Shown here: positions 50,557 to 59,959 of the stretch, piece by piece
Position numbering within the stretch: position 1 is the stretch's first letter
How the letters are laid out: the number at the start of each line of letters is the position of its first letter
DNA from: Sphingomonas bacterium
Lineage (GTDB): Bacteria > Pseudomonadota > Alphaproteobacteria > Sphingomonadales > Sphingomonadaceae
Direction of reading: 5' to 3'
Assembly: GCF_903642285.1 (NCBI RefSeq)
Contig: NZ_CAHJWJ010000003.1
Coordinates: 1-64,000, forward strand
DNA length: 64,000 bases
Program-made: the position numbers and the translations under genes
Notes under the pieces: model-generated
Database searches by the model: none
Seen by the model: only the letters and a program-made list of their open reading frames with translations
What the model was told of the DNA's origin: nothing

Positions 50557-51768
50557 CTACCCCGCCCCCTGCGCCGGCGTATTGATCCCCATCGATTGCA
50601 GATACCGCCTGACGTTGCGCGCCGCCTGGCGCAGGCGCTGTTCGTTTTCGACCATGGCGATCCGCACATAGCCTTCGCCATTCTCGCCGTAACCGACCCC
50701 CGGCGCGACCGCGACCTGGGCGTGGGTCAGCAATTGCTTGGTGAATTCCAGGCTGCCCAGGTGCATCAGCGCAGGCGGCAACGGGGCCCAGGCGAACATC
50801 GAGGCGCGCGGGGACGGGATGTCCCACCCTGCTCGCCCGAAGCTTTCGACCAGCACGTCGCGACGCTTGTGATAGAGTTGCCGGTTCTTCTCGACGATAT
50901 CCTGCGGACCGTTGAGCGCGGCGCATGCCGCCGCCTGGATCGGGGTGAACGCGCCGTAATCCAGATACGACTTCACCCGGGTCATCGCCGCGATCAGTTT
51001 CGTATTGCCGACCGCGAAGCCCATCCGCCAGCCGGCCATCGAATAGGTTTTCGACAGCGAGGTGAATTCCACCGCGACGTCCTTCGCGCCCTTCACCTGC
51101 AGGACCGAGACCGTCGGCTTGCCGTCGAAATACAGTTCGGAATAGGCGAGATCGGAAACGATCCAGACCTGGTTCGCACGCGCCCAGTCGACCAGCCGCT
51201 CGTAGAACGCGAGGTCGACCGTCTCCGCGGTCGGGTTCGACGGATAGTTCACGACCAGCACGCTCGGCCGCGGCACGGTGAACGCGATCGCGCGCTCCAG
51301 GCTTGCGAAATACGCTTCGTCGGGGGTCGTCGGCACCGCGCGGATCGTGGCACCCGCGATGATGAAACCGAAAGTGTGGATCGGGTAGCTGGGGTTGGGC
51401 GCGAGCACGACATCGCCCGGCGCGGTGATCGCGGTGGCGAGGCTGGCGAGCCCCTCCTTCGATCCCATCGTGACCACGACCTCGGTCTCGGGATCGAGAT
51501 CGACGCCGAAGCGGCGGCCGTAGTAATTGGCCTGCGCGCGGCGGAGGCCGGGAATGCCCTTGGATTGCGAATAGCCGTGCGCGCCGGGCTTGCGCGCGAC
51601 CTCGATCAGTTTCTCGATGACATGCGACGGCGGCGGCAGATCGGGATTGCCCATGCCCAGATCGATGATGTCCTCCCCGCCGGCGCGCGCCGCCGCCCGC
51701 ATGCCGTTGACTTCGGCGATGACGTAAGGCGGCAGGCGTTTGATGCGGTAGAATTCGTCGTCTGACAT
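50557..51768 (-). CDS. Class I/II PLP aminotransferase (AlaC-like)
   Basis: A 403-residue fold-type I aminotransferase with LGMGNPDLPPP, VVNYPSNPTAETVDL, the Asp-x-Ala-Tyr SDLAYSELYFDG and the PLP lysine in SLSKTYSMAGWRMGF. Close to AlaC-type glutamate-pyruvate aminotransferases; in this lineage often annotated next to homoserine dehydrogenase, which is not seen here. The precise amino donor is uncertain. Confidence 0.9.
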   Translation of the reverse strand: MSDDEFYRIKRLPPYVIAEVNGMRAAARAGGEDIIDLGMGNPDLPPPSHVIEKLIEVARKPGAHGYSQSKGIPGLRRAQANYYGRRFGVDLDPETEVVVTMGSKEGLASLATAITAPGDVVLAPNPSYPIHTFGFIIAGATIRAVPTTPDEAYFASLERAIAFTVPRPSVLVVNYPSNPTAETVDLAFYERLVDWARANQVWIVSDLAYSELYFDGKPTVSVLQVKGAKDVAVEFTSLSKTYSMAGWRMGFAVGNTKLIAAMTRVKSYLDYGAFTPIQAAACAALNGPQDIVEKNRQLYHKRRDVLVESFGRAGWDIPSPRASMFAWAPLPPALMHLGSLEFTKQLLTHAQVAVAPGVGYGENGEGYVRIAMVENEQRLRQAARNVRRYLQSMGINTPAQGAG

Positions 51769-51911
51769 GGGGGACCCTTTCGCCGCATCGTTTACATCAC
51801 CCGTCACCCTTACGAAAGCGGCGGTCTCGCGATCGTCGGGCCGGCATCCCCAAGAGATGCCGACTTTCGCCGGCATGACATTTGGGGGTAGGAGACGGCC
51901 AGGAGATGCGC

Positions 51912-53627
51912 ATGGCCGAACAAACGCCACCCGACGATTCGCCGCCGCCCGTGGGCGATTGGCCGCAGCGGATGCTCGAGATGCAGCGTGCCGCGGTCGA
52001 GGCCGGGATCGCCGCGCTGGAACGGCCGGGTGCGGTGCCGATCGTCCCCGGCGTGACCGACCCCGCCGCGCTGGCACGCGCACGCGATTTCTGGCGCGAC
52101 GGGTTCGCGCTGTGGGAGCGGCTCCTCGACCCCGTCCCGCAGCAAAGCGACGCGCCCGAACGCGACAAGCGTTTCAAGGCGGTGGCCTGGCGCGAGCATC
52201 CGGGTTTCGACCTGATGCGCCGAAGCTACGACCTGACATCGGCGCATCTGCTGCGCGCGGTCGATGCGGTCGAGGGGATCGACGATGCCGCACGCGAGCG
52301 GCTTCGCTTCGCGGCGCGGGGGATTATCGATGCGACCAGCCCCGCCAATTTCGCGCTGACCAATCCGGAGGTGATCGCGAAGACCATCGCCACGCGCGGC
52401 GACAATCTGGTCAAGGGGATGTCGCATTTCCTCGGGGATCTCGCACGCGGCCAGCTGACTCATGTCGCGGACGACGCCTTCGAAGTGGGGCGCAACCTGG
52501 CGACCACGCCGGGTCAGGTCATCCACCGGACGCCGCTGTACGAACTCATCCAATATGCGCCGACGACCGACGCGGTGCTGGCGACCCCGGTCGTGATCTT
52601 CCCGCCATGGATCAACCGCTTCTACATCCTCGATCTGACGCCGGAGAAGAGCTTCATCCGCTGGGCGGTCGACCAGGGGCTGACGGTGTTCATGGTGTCG
52701 TGGAAATCCGCCGACGCGAGCATGGTCGACGTCGTGTGGGACGATTACATCGCCGCGCAGCGCGACGCGGTCGATACGGTGCGCGCGCTGCTGGACGTGC
52801 CCGCGGTGCATGCGATCGGTTACTGCGTGGCGGGTACGACGCTTGCCGCCACGCTCGCGGTCCAGGCGGCGGAGGGGCAGGCGGACCGCGTGGAAAGCGC
52901 GACCTTCTTCACCGCGCAGGTCGATTTCGCCGATGCGGGCGAGCTGAAATTGTTCGTGACCGACGACCAGCTCGCGCTGGTGAAGGCGCTGTCGGCGGAC
53001 GGGTACCTCGACGGGCGCTACATGGCGATGACGTTCAACGCGCTGCGCGGGCGCGACCTGATCTGGAATTACGTCACCAACAACTACCTGCTCGGGCAGG
53101 ATTATGCAGCGTTCGATCTGCTCCACTGGAACGGCGATACCACCAATCTGCCGGGCAAATGGCATCTGAGCTATCTGACCGACCTGTACCGCGACAATCG
53201 GCTGGTCGAGCCGGGCGCGCTGTCCGCGGGCGGTACGCCGATCGATCTGCGCAAGGTCAAGACGCCGGCCTATGTCCAGGCGGGGCGCGAGGACCATATC
53301 GCCCCGGCGGCGAGCGTGTGGAAGATCACCGACCAGTTCACGGGTCCGGTGCGGTTCGTCCTCGCCGGCTCGGGCCATATCGCGGGGGTGGTGAACCCGC
53401 CCGCGTCGGGCAAATATCAATATTGGACGAACGACGCGCCGGCGGCGACGCTGGATGACTTCGTCGCAGGCGCGACCGAGACGAAGGGCAGCTGGTGGCC
53501 CGACTGGATGGCGTGGCTGCAGGGGTTCGGCGCGGCGACCGTGCCGGCGACGGGCGCGCGGTTGCCCGGCGCGGGAACGCTGCCCGCGATCGAGGACGCG
53601 CCCGGCAGCTATGTCCGGACACGCTGA
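51912..53627 (+). CDS. phaC: Class I poly(3-hydroxyalkanoate) synthase
   Basis: Polymerises 3-hydroxyacyl-CoA into storage granules. The 571-residue protein has the lipase-like box GYCVAG with nucleophile Cys305, Asp461 in GREDHIAP and His489 in GSGHIAG, the C-D-H triad. GGAG seven bases upstream supports the ATG at 51912. A phasin gene follows after 88 bp, forming a granule module; phaA/phaB are not in the window. Confidence 0.95.
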   Translation: MAEQTPPDDSPPPVGDWPQRMLEMQRAAVEAGIAALERPGAVPIVPGVTDPAALARARDFWRDGFALWERLLDPVPQQSDAPERDKRFKAVAWREHPGFDLMRRSYDLTSAHLLRAVDAVEGIDDAARERLRFAARGIIDATSPANFALTNPEVIAKTIATRGDNLVKGMSHFLGDLARGQLTHVADDAFEVGRNLATTPGQVIHRTPLYELIQYAPTTDAVLATPVVIFPPWINRFYILDLTPEKSFIRWAVDQGLTVFMVSWKSADASMVDVVWDDYIAAQRDAVDTVRALLDVPAVHAIGYCVAGTTLAATLAVQAAEGQADRVESATFFTAQVDFADAGELKLFVTDDQLALVKALSADGYLDGRYMAMTFNALRGRDLIWNYVTNNYLLGQDYAAFDLLHWNGDTTNLPGKWHLSYLTDLYRDNRLVEPGALSAGGTPIDLRKVKTPAYVQAGREDHIAPAASVWKITDQFTGPVRFVLAGSGHIAGVVNPPASGKYQYWTNDAPAATLDDFVAGATETKGSWWPDWMAWLQGFGAATVPATGARLPGAGTLPAIEDAPGSYVRTR

Positions 53628-53715
53628 CCGCCTGGCGATGCTGCGCTGCACAAGGACTTGATTTCAAGCGGCGACGGCATTATTGTGCGCCGCAGCATAA
53701 GCTGGAGCGACGCGC

Positions 53716-54252
53716 ATGACCATCCCCACCGCCAAGGCCGTGACCGCCGCCCCGAAACGGAAATCGCCCGTCCGGGCGGCCATCATCATCGAGGACACTG
53801 CCATGGAAGACATGATCAAGAACGCCGCCGAAGAGACCCAGGCCAAGGCGACCGCGATGTTCGCCGATGTCGGCGATCGCGCCAAGGGTGCGATGGAACA
53901 AGGTGCCAAGATGGTCGAAGAGATCAACGCGTTCGGCAAGGGCAATGTCGAGGCCGTCGTCGAATCGGGCAAGATCGCCGCGCGCGGCATCGAGACGATG
54001 GGCCAGGATTCGGCCGCTTATGCCCGCAAGTCGTTCGAGGGCGCGACCGCCGCGATCCGTACGCTCGCGTCGGTCAAGTCGCCGACCGAATTCATGAAGC
54101 TCCAGTCCGATTATGCGCGCAGCATGTTCGACGCGATGGTCGCCGAGACGTCGCGTTCGACCGAAGCGATGCTGAAGCTGGCGGGCGAAGTCGCGCAGCC
54201 GATCTCGAACCGCATGGCGATCGCCGCCGACAAGATGAAGGTCGCCGCATAA
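53716..54252 (+). CDS. phaP: Phasin (polyhydroxyalkanoate granule protein)
   Basis: A 178-residue helical protein. After a basic N-terminal segment comes an amphipathic region with EDMIKNAAEETQAKATAMF, INAFGKGNVEAVVESGKIAARG and SPTEFMKLQSDYARSMFDAM, matching the phasin family. Coats granule surfaces made by PhaC. An internal ATG at residue 30 is a possible alternative start. A strong terminator follows. Confidence 0.92.
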   Translation: MTIPTAKAVTAAPKRKSPVRAAIIIEDTAMEDMIKNAAEETQAKATAMFADVGDRAKGAMEQGAKMVEEINAFGKGNVEAVVESGKIAARGIETMGQDSAAYARKSFEGATAAIRTLASVKSPTEFMKLQSDYARSMFDAMVAETSRSTEAMLKLAGEVAQPISNRMAIAADKMKVAA

Positions 54253-54285
54253 GCGACCGTCCACTTGGGTGAACGCGACCGACGA

Positions 54286-54320
54286 AAGGGCGGCCGTCCG
54301 GCAGGGACGGTCGCCCTTTT
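54286..54320 (+). terminator. Intrinsic terminator after the phasin gene
   Basis: AAAGGGCGGCCGTCC, loop GGCA, GGGACGGTCGCCC and then TTTT. A stem of about 13 pairs with one G-T mismatch position and a short T-run: the clearest rho-independent terminator in the window. Separates the granule genes from clpS. Confidence 0.85.
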
Positions 54321-54369
54321 ACCGTTCGGGCCCTTGCCCTTGCGTCGCCATTTGCCATATCTGCGCGCT

Positions 54370-54720
54370 ATGCAGCCAGACTCGACCAGGATGGCCCAGC
54401 GCCGCGACGACGACCAGGAAGACGGCACCGGCACCGGTATCGCCACCAAGACGCGCAGCCGAACCAAGCAGCCGACGCCTTACCGCGTGCTGATGCTGAA
54501 CGACGACTATACGCCGATGGAATTCGTCGTCCTGTGCCTCCAGCGGTTTTTCCGGATGAACATGGAAGAGGCGACGCGGGTCATGCTTCACGTCCATCAG
54601 AAGGGTGTGGGGGTGTGCGGCGTGTTCAGCTACGAAGTCGCGGAGACGAAGGTCGGGCAGGTCATGGACTTCGCCCGGCAGAACCAGCACCCGCTGCAAT
54701 GCACGCTGGAGAAGGCGTGA
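54370..54720 (+). CDS. clpS: ATP-dependent Clp protease adaptor ClpS
   Basis: A 116-residue adaptor that delivers N-degron proteins to ClpAP. The core reads [20 protein letters not shown], with the substrate-pocket Asn-Asp-Asp, then [15 protein letters not shown] and [17 protein letters not shown] disordered acidic N-terminal part of about 35 residues precedes it. clpA, often adjacent, does not follow here. Confidence 0.95.
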   Translation: MQPDSTRMAQRRDDDQEDGTGTGIATKTRSRTKQPTPYRVLMLNDDYTPMEFVVLCLQRFFRMNMEEATRVMLHVHQKGVGVCGVFSYEVAETKVGQVMDFARQNQHPLQCTLEKA

Positions 54721-54754
54721 CCTGTTTTCCGCCGGATCGATCAGCTCCCCCCTC

Positions 54755-54856
54755 CCCGGCGGGATGCCGGGGCCCGATAGCCAAGGTCGTCGTCACCGCG
54801 TTCGAAGCGCCGCGTTCGTCTCGCAGCAGAGCCCCGGCCTTCGCCGGGGTGGGGAA
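54755..54856. repeat. Family-3 inverted repeat, copy 4
   Basis: CCGGCGGGATGCCGGGGCCC at left and AGCCCCGGCCTTCGCCGGGG at right, in the clpS-ABC transporter gap. Left arm more diverged than in other copies. Confidence 0.55.
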
Positions 54857-54932
54857 GCGGGCAAGCTAGCCGCTTGTCTTCCCCCGCTATCCTTCGCTAC
54901 CCTGCCGCGGCGGCGTCCACCGCGCCGGGGGG

Positions 54933-55865
54933 ATGGATTTGAACAACGGACTGGCCATTGCGGCCAATGGCCTCGTCAAGCGCTTCGGTGACCGGCGTGT
55001 GGTCGACGGCATCGATATCGCGGTGCCGGCGGGGACGATCTACGGCGTGCTCGGCCCCAATGGCGCGGGCAAGACCACGACGCTCAGGATGCTGCTCGGG
55101 ATCATCGAACCCGATACGGGCGATCGGGTGTTGCTCGGCTGTGCGCATCCGCGCGATGCCGGGGACCGGGTCGGCTATCTGCCCGAGGAGCGCGGACTGT
55201 ACCCGGCGATGAAGGCGCGCGACGCGATCGCGTTCATGGGCGCGCTTCGCGGGCTCGACTGGAAGACGGGGCGCGCGCGGGCGGTGGAGTTGATGCAGGG
55301 CGCGGGGCTGGGCCACGCGACCGACACCAAGATCCGGAAATTGTCGAAGGGGATGGCGCAGCTCGTCCAGCTGCTCGGCTCGGTCGTCCACCGGCCCGAT
55401 CTGCTCGTGCTCGACGAACCCTTTTCGGGGCTCGATCCGGTCAATCAGGAACGGCTCGAAGCGATGATCCTCGCCGAGCGCGACCGCGGCGCGACGATCC
55501 TGCTGTCGACGCACGTCATGGCGCATGCGCAGCGGCTGTGCGACCGGCTGGCGATCATCGCCGGGGGCAAGCGCCGGTTCGAGGGGACGGTGGACGAAGC
55601 GCGCGCGACCTTGCCCGACCGGGTGCAGTATCGGCCGCGCCATGCCGACGCGGACATCGGGGCGTCGCTGCCGCCGGATGCGGTGCGCGACGGCGGCGAA
55701 TGGCGCTTCGCGTTGCCCGCCGGGGGGATCGAACCGCTGCTCGTCCGATTGATCGATGCGGGCCACGGCATCGCCGGCCTGTCGATCGATCGCCCGGGAT
55801 TGCACGAGGCGTTCGTTCGGATCGTCGGCGAACAGGCGACCGCGCCGCTGGGGGATGCGGCATGA
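54933..55865 (+). CDS. ABC transporter ATP-binding protein (NatA-like)
   Basis: A 310-residue ATPase: Walker A GPNGAGKTT at 41-49, signature LSKGM at 137-141, Walker B LLVLDEP at 157-163, and switch His in LSTHVM. A C-terminal extension of about 80 residues is typical of the NatA/drug-exporter group. Coupled by ATGA to its permease. Confidence 0.92.
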   Translation: MDLNNGLAIAANGLVKRFGDRRVVDGIDIAVPAGTIYGVLGPNGAGKTTTLRMLLGIIEPDTGDRVLLGCAHPRDAGDRVGYLPEERGLYPAMKARDAIAFMGALRGLDWKTGRARAVELMQGAGLGHATDTKIRKLSKGMAQLVQLLGSVVHRPDLLVLDEPFSGLDPVNQERLEAMILAERDRGATILLSTHVMAHAQRLCDRLAIIAGGKRRFEGTVDEARATLPDRVQYRPRHADADIGASLPPDAVRDGGEWRFALPAGGIEPLLVRLIDAGHGIAGLSIDRPGLHEAFVRIVGEQATAPLGDAA

Positions 55866-57094
55866 GCGACCTGCGCCGGAGCATCCGCCAGACGCTGACC
55901 ATCGCGCGGCGCGATTTCATCGCGACGGTCTTCACGCCGATCTTCCTGCTGTTCCTGTTCGCGCCGGTCATCATGGGGTCGTTCGGAGCGATCGGCGGCA
56001 TGGGCGCGGCGAGCGTCGCGGACGGCGGCGGGGGCGACAAGTCGCGGATCGTCGCGATCGTGCCGTCGACGCTCGCCGCCCCGATCGCTGCCGCCGATGC
56101 GCGGCTCCGTGGGGGATTTCGCCCCGACGAGGCACCCCCTGCGCTGCGGACGACCGCGCCGGCGGACGATCCGGTCCGACAAGCGCGTGCCGCGTTCGAC
56201 GATCATGGCTATGAAGCCGCGGCCGTGCTGTACGGGCCGCTCGACCGCCCGACCATCCTCTACGGCGCGCGCGGATCGCGGGCGGCGGACTATCTCGCGC
56301 TGCTGGCACAGACGACGCTGGCGGCGCAGCAGCTGGGCGGCGCGCTGCCGACGGTGGCCGCGACCAAGCAACCGATCGTGCGCGGGCATGCCACGCCGGG
56401 TGGGCGGCACCAGTCGGCGTTCTTCGCGGTCTTCGGCATCTTCTTCCTGACCTTGTTCCTCGCGGGGCAAGTCGTCGGCACGATGGCGGAAGAACGCAAC
56501 AACAAGGTGATCGAGGTACTGGCCGCCGCGGTGCCGCTGGAAAGCGTGTTCCTGGGCAAGCTGCTCGGCATGTTCGGGGTCGCGTTGCTGTTCGTCGCCT
56601 TCTGGGCGACGGTCGTCAGCCAGGTGTCGATGCTGCTGCCCCAGTCGATCGCGGCCGGGCTGCACGATCTGGCACCAGCGGTCGGCACGCCGATGTTCGC
56701 GGTCCTGTTCATAGCCTATTTCGCGATGGCGTATCTGCTGCTGGGATCGGTATTCCTCGGCGTCGGTGCGCAGGCGTCGACGATGCGCGAGATCCAGATG
56801 CTGTCGCTGCCGATCACGATCCTGCAAGTCGCGATGTTCGCGCTGTCCTCCGCGGCGGCGGCGCATCCGGGAAGCGCGGTCGCGACCTTCGCCGAAATCT
56901 TCCCGCTGTCGTCGCCCTTCGCGATGGCGGGGATGGCGGCGAACTCGGCAACCTTGTGGCCGCATCTGTTTGCGCTGGCCTGGCAGCTGCTATGGGTCGC
57001 GATCTTCATCACGATCGGCGCGCGGCTGTTCCGCCGCGGGGTGTTGCAATCGGGCAGCGCCCGGCCGTTCCGGAAGCGCGCCAAAGCCAATTGA
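55862..57094 (+). CDS. ABC-2 type transporter permease (NatB-like)
   Basis: A 410-residue membrane protein: one N-terminal helix (about 22-45), a large extracytoplasmic domain to about 175, then five helices. The GTMAEERNNKVIEVLAAAVP segment after helix 2 is the ABC-2 coupling helix. Partner of the preceding ATPase; probably exports sodium or a hydrophobic compound. Its stop lies inside a palindrome preceding the P450 gene. Confidence 0.9.
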   Translation: MSDLRRSIRQTLTIARRDFIATVFTPIFLLFLFAPVIMGSFGAIGGMGAASVADGGGGDKSRIVAIVPSTLAAPIAAADARLRGGFRPDEAPPALRTTAPADDPVRQARAAFDDHGYEAAAVLYGPLDRPTILYGARGSRAADYLALLAQTTLAAQQLGGALPTVAATKQPIVRGHATPGGRHQSAFFAVFGIFFLTLFLAGQVVGTMAEERNNKVIEVLAAAVPLESVFLGKLLGMFGVALLFVAFWATVVSQVSMLLPQSIAAGLHDLAPAVGTPMFAVLFIAYFAMAYLLLGSVFLGVGAQASTMREIQMLSLPITILQVAMFALSSAAAAHPGSAVATFAEIFPLSSPFAMAGMAANSATLWPHLFALAWQLLWVAIFITIGARLFRRGVLQSGSARPFRKRAKAN

Positions 57095-57119
57095 CAAGAA
57101 TGTCAGTTAGCGCTTTCCT
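57091..57119 (+). promoter_or_regulatory. TGACA-N4-TGTCA operator before the P450 gene
   Basis: TTGACAAGAATGTCA contains an inverted repeat of TGACA (57092-57096) and TGTCA (57101-57105), overlapping the permease stop and a possible -35 TTGACA. TetR-family regulators of lipid or terpene metabolism bind such sites. No regulator gene is adjacent; the -10 is weak. Confidence 0.5.
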
Positions 57120-57138
57120 GTTACCGAGGAGAGAAAAC

Positions 57139-58380
57139 ATGGCGACGCTGGTGCCGGATGCGGCTCACGATATTCCGGTCGATCCGCTGGATGTCAGTCG
57201 TGCCGAACTCTACCGCGACGATGTCTGGCAGGCCCCGTTCGCGAAGCTGCGTGCCGAAGCCCCGGTCTATCGATGCGAACATAGCGACTATGGCCCCTAT
57301 TGGTCGGTGTCGGCGTACAAGCCGATCGTCGAGATCGAATCGCTGCCGGAGCTGTATTCGTCCGAAGTCGGCGGGATCGCGCTCGCGGATTTCCTGCCCG
57401 ACAGCAATGTCCGGCTGCCGATGTTCATCGCGCGCGACCGGCCGGTGCATACCGGGCAGCGCCGCACCATCGCCCCCGCCTTCACGCCGTCGGAAATGAC
57501 GCGCCTTTCGGGCGACATCCGCGCGCGGACCGCCGCGATGCTCGACAGCCTCGAGATCGGCACGCCGTTCGACTGGGTCGATACCGTCGCGATCGAACTG
57601 ACGACGCAGATGTTGGCGCTGCTGTTCGATTTTCCCTGGGAGGACCGGCGCAAGCTGACATTCTGGTCGGACTGGGCGGGCGACATCGAACTGGTGAAGA
57701 CCGAGGCGCTTCGCAAGGAACGGCTCGGCTACATGTTCGAATGCGGGGCCTATTTCCAGCAATTGTGGAATGCGAAGGTCGGCCAGGAACAGACCCCCGA
57801 CCTGATTTCGATGATGGTCCATTCGGACGCGATGGCGCAGATGGATCAATATGAATTCATCGGCAATCTGATCCTGCTGATCGTCGGCGGCAACGACACG
57901 ACGCGCAACACGATGTCCGCGCTGGCCTACGGGCTCGACATGTTTCCCGACGAGCGCGCGAAGCTGGAGGCGGATCCGGCGCTGATCCCCAACGCGGTGA
58001 GCGAGCTTATCCGTTGGCAGACCCCGCTCGCGCATATGCGCCGCACCGCGACCGCGGATACCGAACTGATGGGGCAGCAGATCAAGGCCGGCGACAAGCT
58101 GGCGCTGTGGTACATCTCGGCAAACCGCGACGAGAGCGTGTTCGGCGACGATGCCGACGCGATCCGGGTGGACCGGCCAAACGCGCGGCGGCATCTGGCG
58201 TTCGGGCACGGCATCCATCGCTGCGTCGGCGCGCGTCTCGCCGAACTGCAGATCGGCATCTTGCTGGAGGAAATGGCGAAACGGCGAATGCGGGTGAATG
58301 TGGTCGGTGAGCCGACACGGGTCGCGGCGTGTTTCGTCCACGGCTACCGCGCGTTGCCGGTGGAGATCAGCCGGTATTGA
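57139..58380 (+). CDS. Cytochrome P450, CYP153-like
   Basis: A 413-residue soluble haem monooxygenase. The I-helix reads LLIVGGNDTTRN (Gly250-Gly251-Asn252-Asp253-Thr254), and the haem loop FGHGIHRCVGARLAEL contains the ligand Cys362. GGNDTTRN with RCVGARLAELQ is characteristic of CYP153 alkane/terpene terminal hydroxylases as I recall; family membership is not checked by alignment. Needs ferredoxin and reductase, not encoded nearby. GAGGAGAG precedes the ATG. Confidence 0.88.
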   Translation: MATLVPDAAHDIPVDPLDVSRAELYRDDVWQAPFAKLRAEAPVYRCEHSDYGPYWSVSAYKPIVEIESLPELYSSEVGGIALADFLPDSNVRLPMFIARDRPVHTGQRRTIAPAFTPSEMTRLSGDIRARTAAMLDSLEIGTPFDWVDTVAIELTTQMLALLFDFPWEDRRKLTFWSDWAGDIELVKTEALRKERLGYMFECGAYFQQLWNAKVGQEQTPDLISMMVHSDAMAQMDQYEFIGNLILLIVGGNDTTRNTMSALAYGLDMFPDERAKLEADPALIPNAVSELIRWQTPLAHMRRTATADTELMGQQIKAGDKLALWYISANRDESVFGDDADAIRVDRPNARRHLAFGHGIHRCVGARLAELQIGILLEEMAKRRMRVNVVGEPTRVAACFVHGYRALPVEISRY

Positions 58381-58414
58381 TGCTTTCGGGGACCCGCTCT
58401 CGCGGAGGCATCAC

Positions 58415-58696
58415 TCAATTCGGCTTGATCGTCTCCACCCGCACCGTTTCGATATCGCCCGAACAGTCCCCGTTGCCGCGCGCCTGTACGGCAACGGGAT
58501 TTGCGCGGCCCATCGTCCAGTTCGCCTGCATCCGCACGCGAGGGTTCGGCGCGCACCAGATTTCGCCGGTGTCGTTGATCGCGGTGACCCAGATCAGGTT
58601 ATGCTCCTGCCCGTAATCGATGACCGCGATGGCGAAACCGGCACCCTTGTCGAGGACATGAACCGGGATCGGCGGTTCCAGCTGCTGAAAGCTCAA
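58415..58696 (-). CDS. Small conserved-looking protein, unknown function
   Basis: A 93-residue frame with a TTG start preceded by AGGAAA. Composition is that of a folded beta-rich protein (GFAIAVIDYGQEHNLIWVTA, GEIWCAPNPRVRMQ); GDIETVRVETIKPN ends it. No signal peptide or helix bundle. Convergent with the P450 gene and divergent from msrB. Confidence 0.65.
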   Translation of the reverse strand: MSFQQLEPPIPVHVLDKGAGFAIAVIDYGQEHNLIWVTAINDTGEIWCAPNPRVRMQANWTMGRANPVAVQARGNGDCSGDIETVRVETIKPN

Positions 58697-58797
58697 TTTC
58701 CTGCTCCAAATTAGCTTCCGCCAATCGCTCGGCCCGACGGGAAGTTCCCGGCGACGACCCACTGGCACCGACAATCGGGCCAACCTATATCAGTCGT

Positions 58798-59298
58798 ATG
58801 AAACATGCCGCGAACCGCCGAGATTTCCTGACCATCGCCGGCACCGGCACTGCGGGCCTCGCGCTGTTCGGGTGCAGCAGCGCGCCGGCACGCGCCGCGG
58901 AAAAATTTCCTTACGCGCTGACCGACGCGCAGTGGCACAGGAAGCTGTCCCCCGCCGCCTATGACGTGCTGCGCAAGGAAGGGACCGAGCGTGCCTTTAC
59001 CAGTCCGCTGAACGACGAGCATCGCGCGGGCATCTTCGCGTGCGGGGGCTGCGCTTTGCCCGCCTATTCGTCGCGGACCAAGTTCGACAGCGGCACGGGC
59101 TGGCCTAGTTTCTGGCAGCCGCTGCCGAACGCGGTCGCGTCGCGGACCGACACGTCGCTGGGCATGGACCGCGACGAGATCCATTGTCGCCGCTGCGGCA
59201 GTCATCTCGGCCATGTGTTCGACGACGGGCCCAAGCCCACGGGCAAGCGCTACTGCATGAACGGCGTCGCGCTGACGTTTACGGCGGCGAAGGGGTAA
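58798..59298 (+). CDS. msrB: Peptide methionine (R)-S-oxide reductase, exported
   Basis: Reduces methionine-R-sulfoxide. A twin-arginine-like signal (NRRDFLTIAGTGTAG) ends with FGCSS, so the protein is probably Tat-exported and perhaps lipidated at Cys26. The mature domain has zinc pairs Cys82/Cys85 and Cys130/Cys133 (HCRRCGSHLGHVF) and catalytic Cys153 in RYCMNGVALTF, where most MsrB have CINSAAL. Likely repairs periplasmic proteins. 166 residues. Confidence 0.92.
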   Translation: MKHAANRRDFLTIAGTGTAGLALFGCSSAPARAAEKFPYALTDAQWHRKLSPAAYDVLRKEGTERAFTSPLNDEHRAGIFACGGCALPAYSSRTKFDSGTGWPSFWQPLPNAVASRTDTSLGMDRDEIHCRRCGSHLGHVFDDGPKPTGKRYCMNGVALTFTAAKG

Positions 59299-59425
59299 TG
59301 CTTTGCCGACGGCGGGGTCCGCCGTTGCACTGACTTGCCGCGCGCGAGAAAACTACCCCTTCCGGGCCTTCGCCGGGAGGGGAATGATCTCGGACGGCGA
59401 TGGTATTCAAGCGGCGGACGCCACC

Positions 59426-59959
59426 TTACTGGACGTCGTTCACCAGCGTGAAGATGCCGCGGGGGTCGGTCGGGCCGTGCTGCGCGATCTGGGTCGCGGG
59501 CAGGTCGTGGTCGCCATAGATGAACCCGTTGGTCGCATAGGCCGAGGTGCCGAGCGCGCCTTGCGGCGCGTACCACACCTTCACCATGCTCCAGTCGCCG
59601 GCATCCGAGACGTCGACCGCGCGGACGTCGGTTTCGATCCGGCCGGGATGCGACCAGTTGGCATGCGTCAGCAGGACCTCGCGGTCGCCGACGATTTTCG
59701 ATACCATCGCGACATGGCCGACGCGCATCCGGTGCGACGCCTGGAACGCGAGGACGGCACCGACCTTGGGGGTATGACCACGGTCGTAATGACCGGCCGC
59801 CTGGCCCCACCAGGTGTTCGCGTTGCCGCGGATCTGGATGCCCGATACTTCGCGGGCATAGGGTGCGCACTGCCAAAACTGGGCGGCGGCCGGAGCGGCC
59901 ATCGACAGGGCGCACGATACCATCAGCGCGAATCGCGCCGTCAAAGCCTTGAATGTCAT
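59426..59959 (-). CDS. CHAP domain amidase/peptidase, secreted
   Basis: A 177-residue protein with a signal peptide (ALMVSCALSMAAPAAAQ) and a CHAP domain: FWQCAPYAREVSG with nucleophile Cys31, then GAVLAFQASHRMRVGHVAMV with His82, and LLTHANW. CHAP enzymes cut peptidoglycan cross-links or stem peptides. The start ATG at 59959 is right before the signal. Confidence 0.9.
   Translation of the reverse strand: MTFKALTARFALMVSCALSMAAPAAAQFWQCAPYAREVSGIQIRGNANTWWGQAAGHYDRGHTPKVGAVLAFQASHRMRVGHVAMVSKIVGDREVLLTHANWSHPGRIETDVRAVDVSDAGDWSMVKVWYAPQGALGTSAYATNGFIYGDHDLPATQIAQHGPTDPRGIFTLVNDVQ

Noticed and set aside
54265-54369. An N-terminal extension of ClpS starting upstream of 54370
   Set aside because: The extra codons lie in the terminator of the phasin gene and read as low-complexity sequence.
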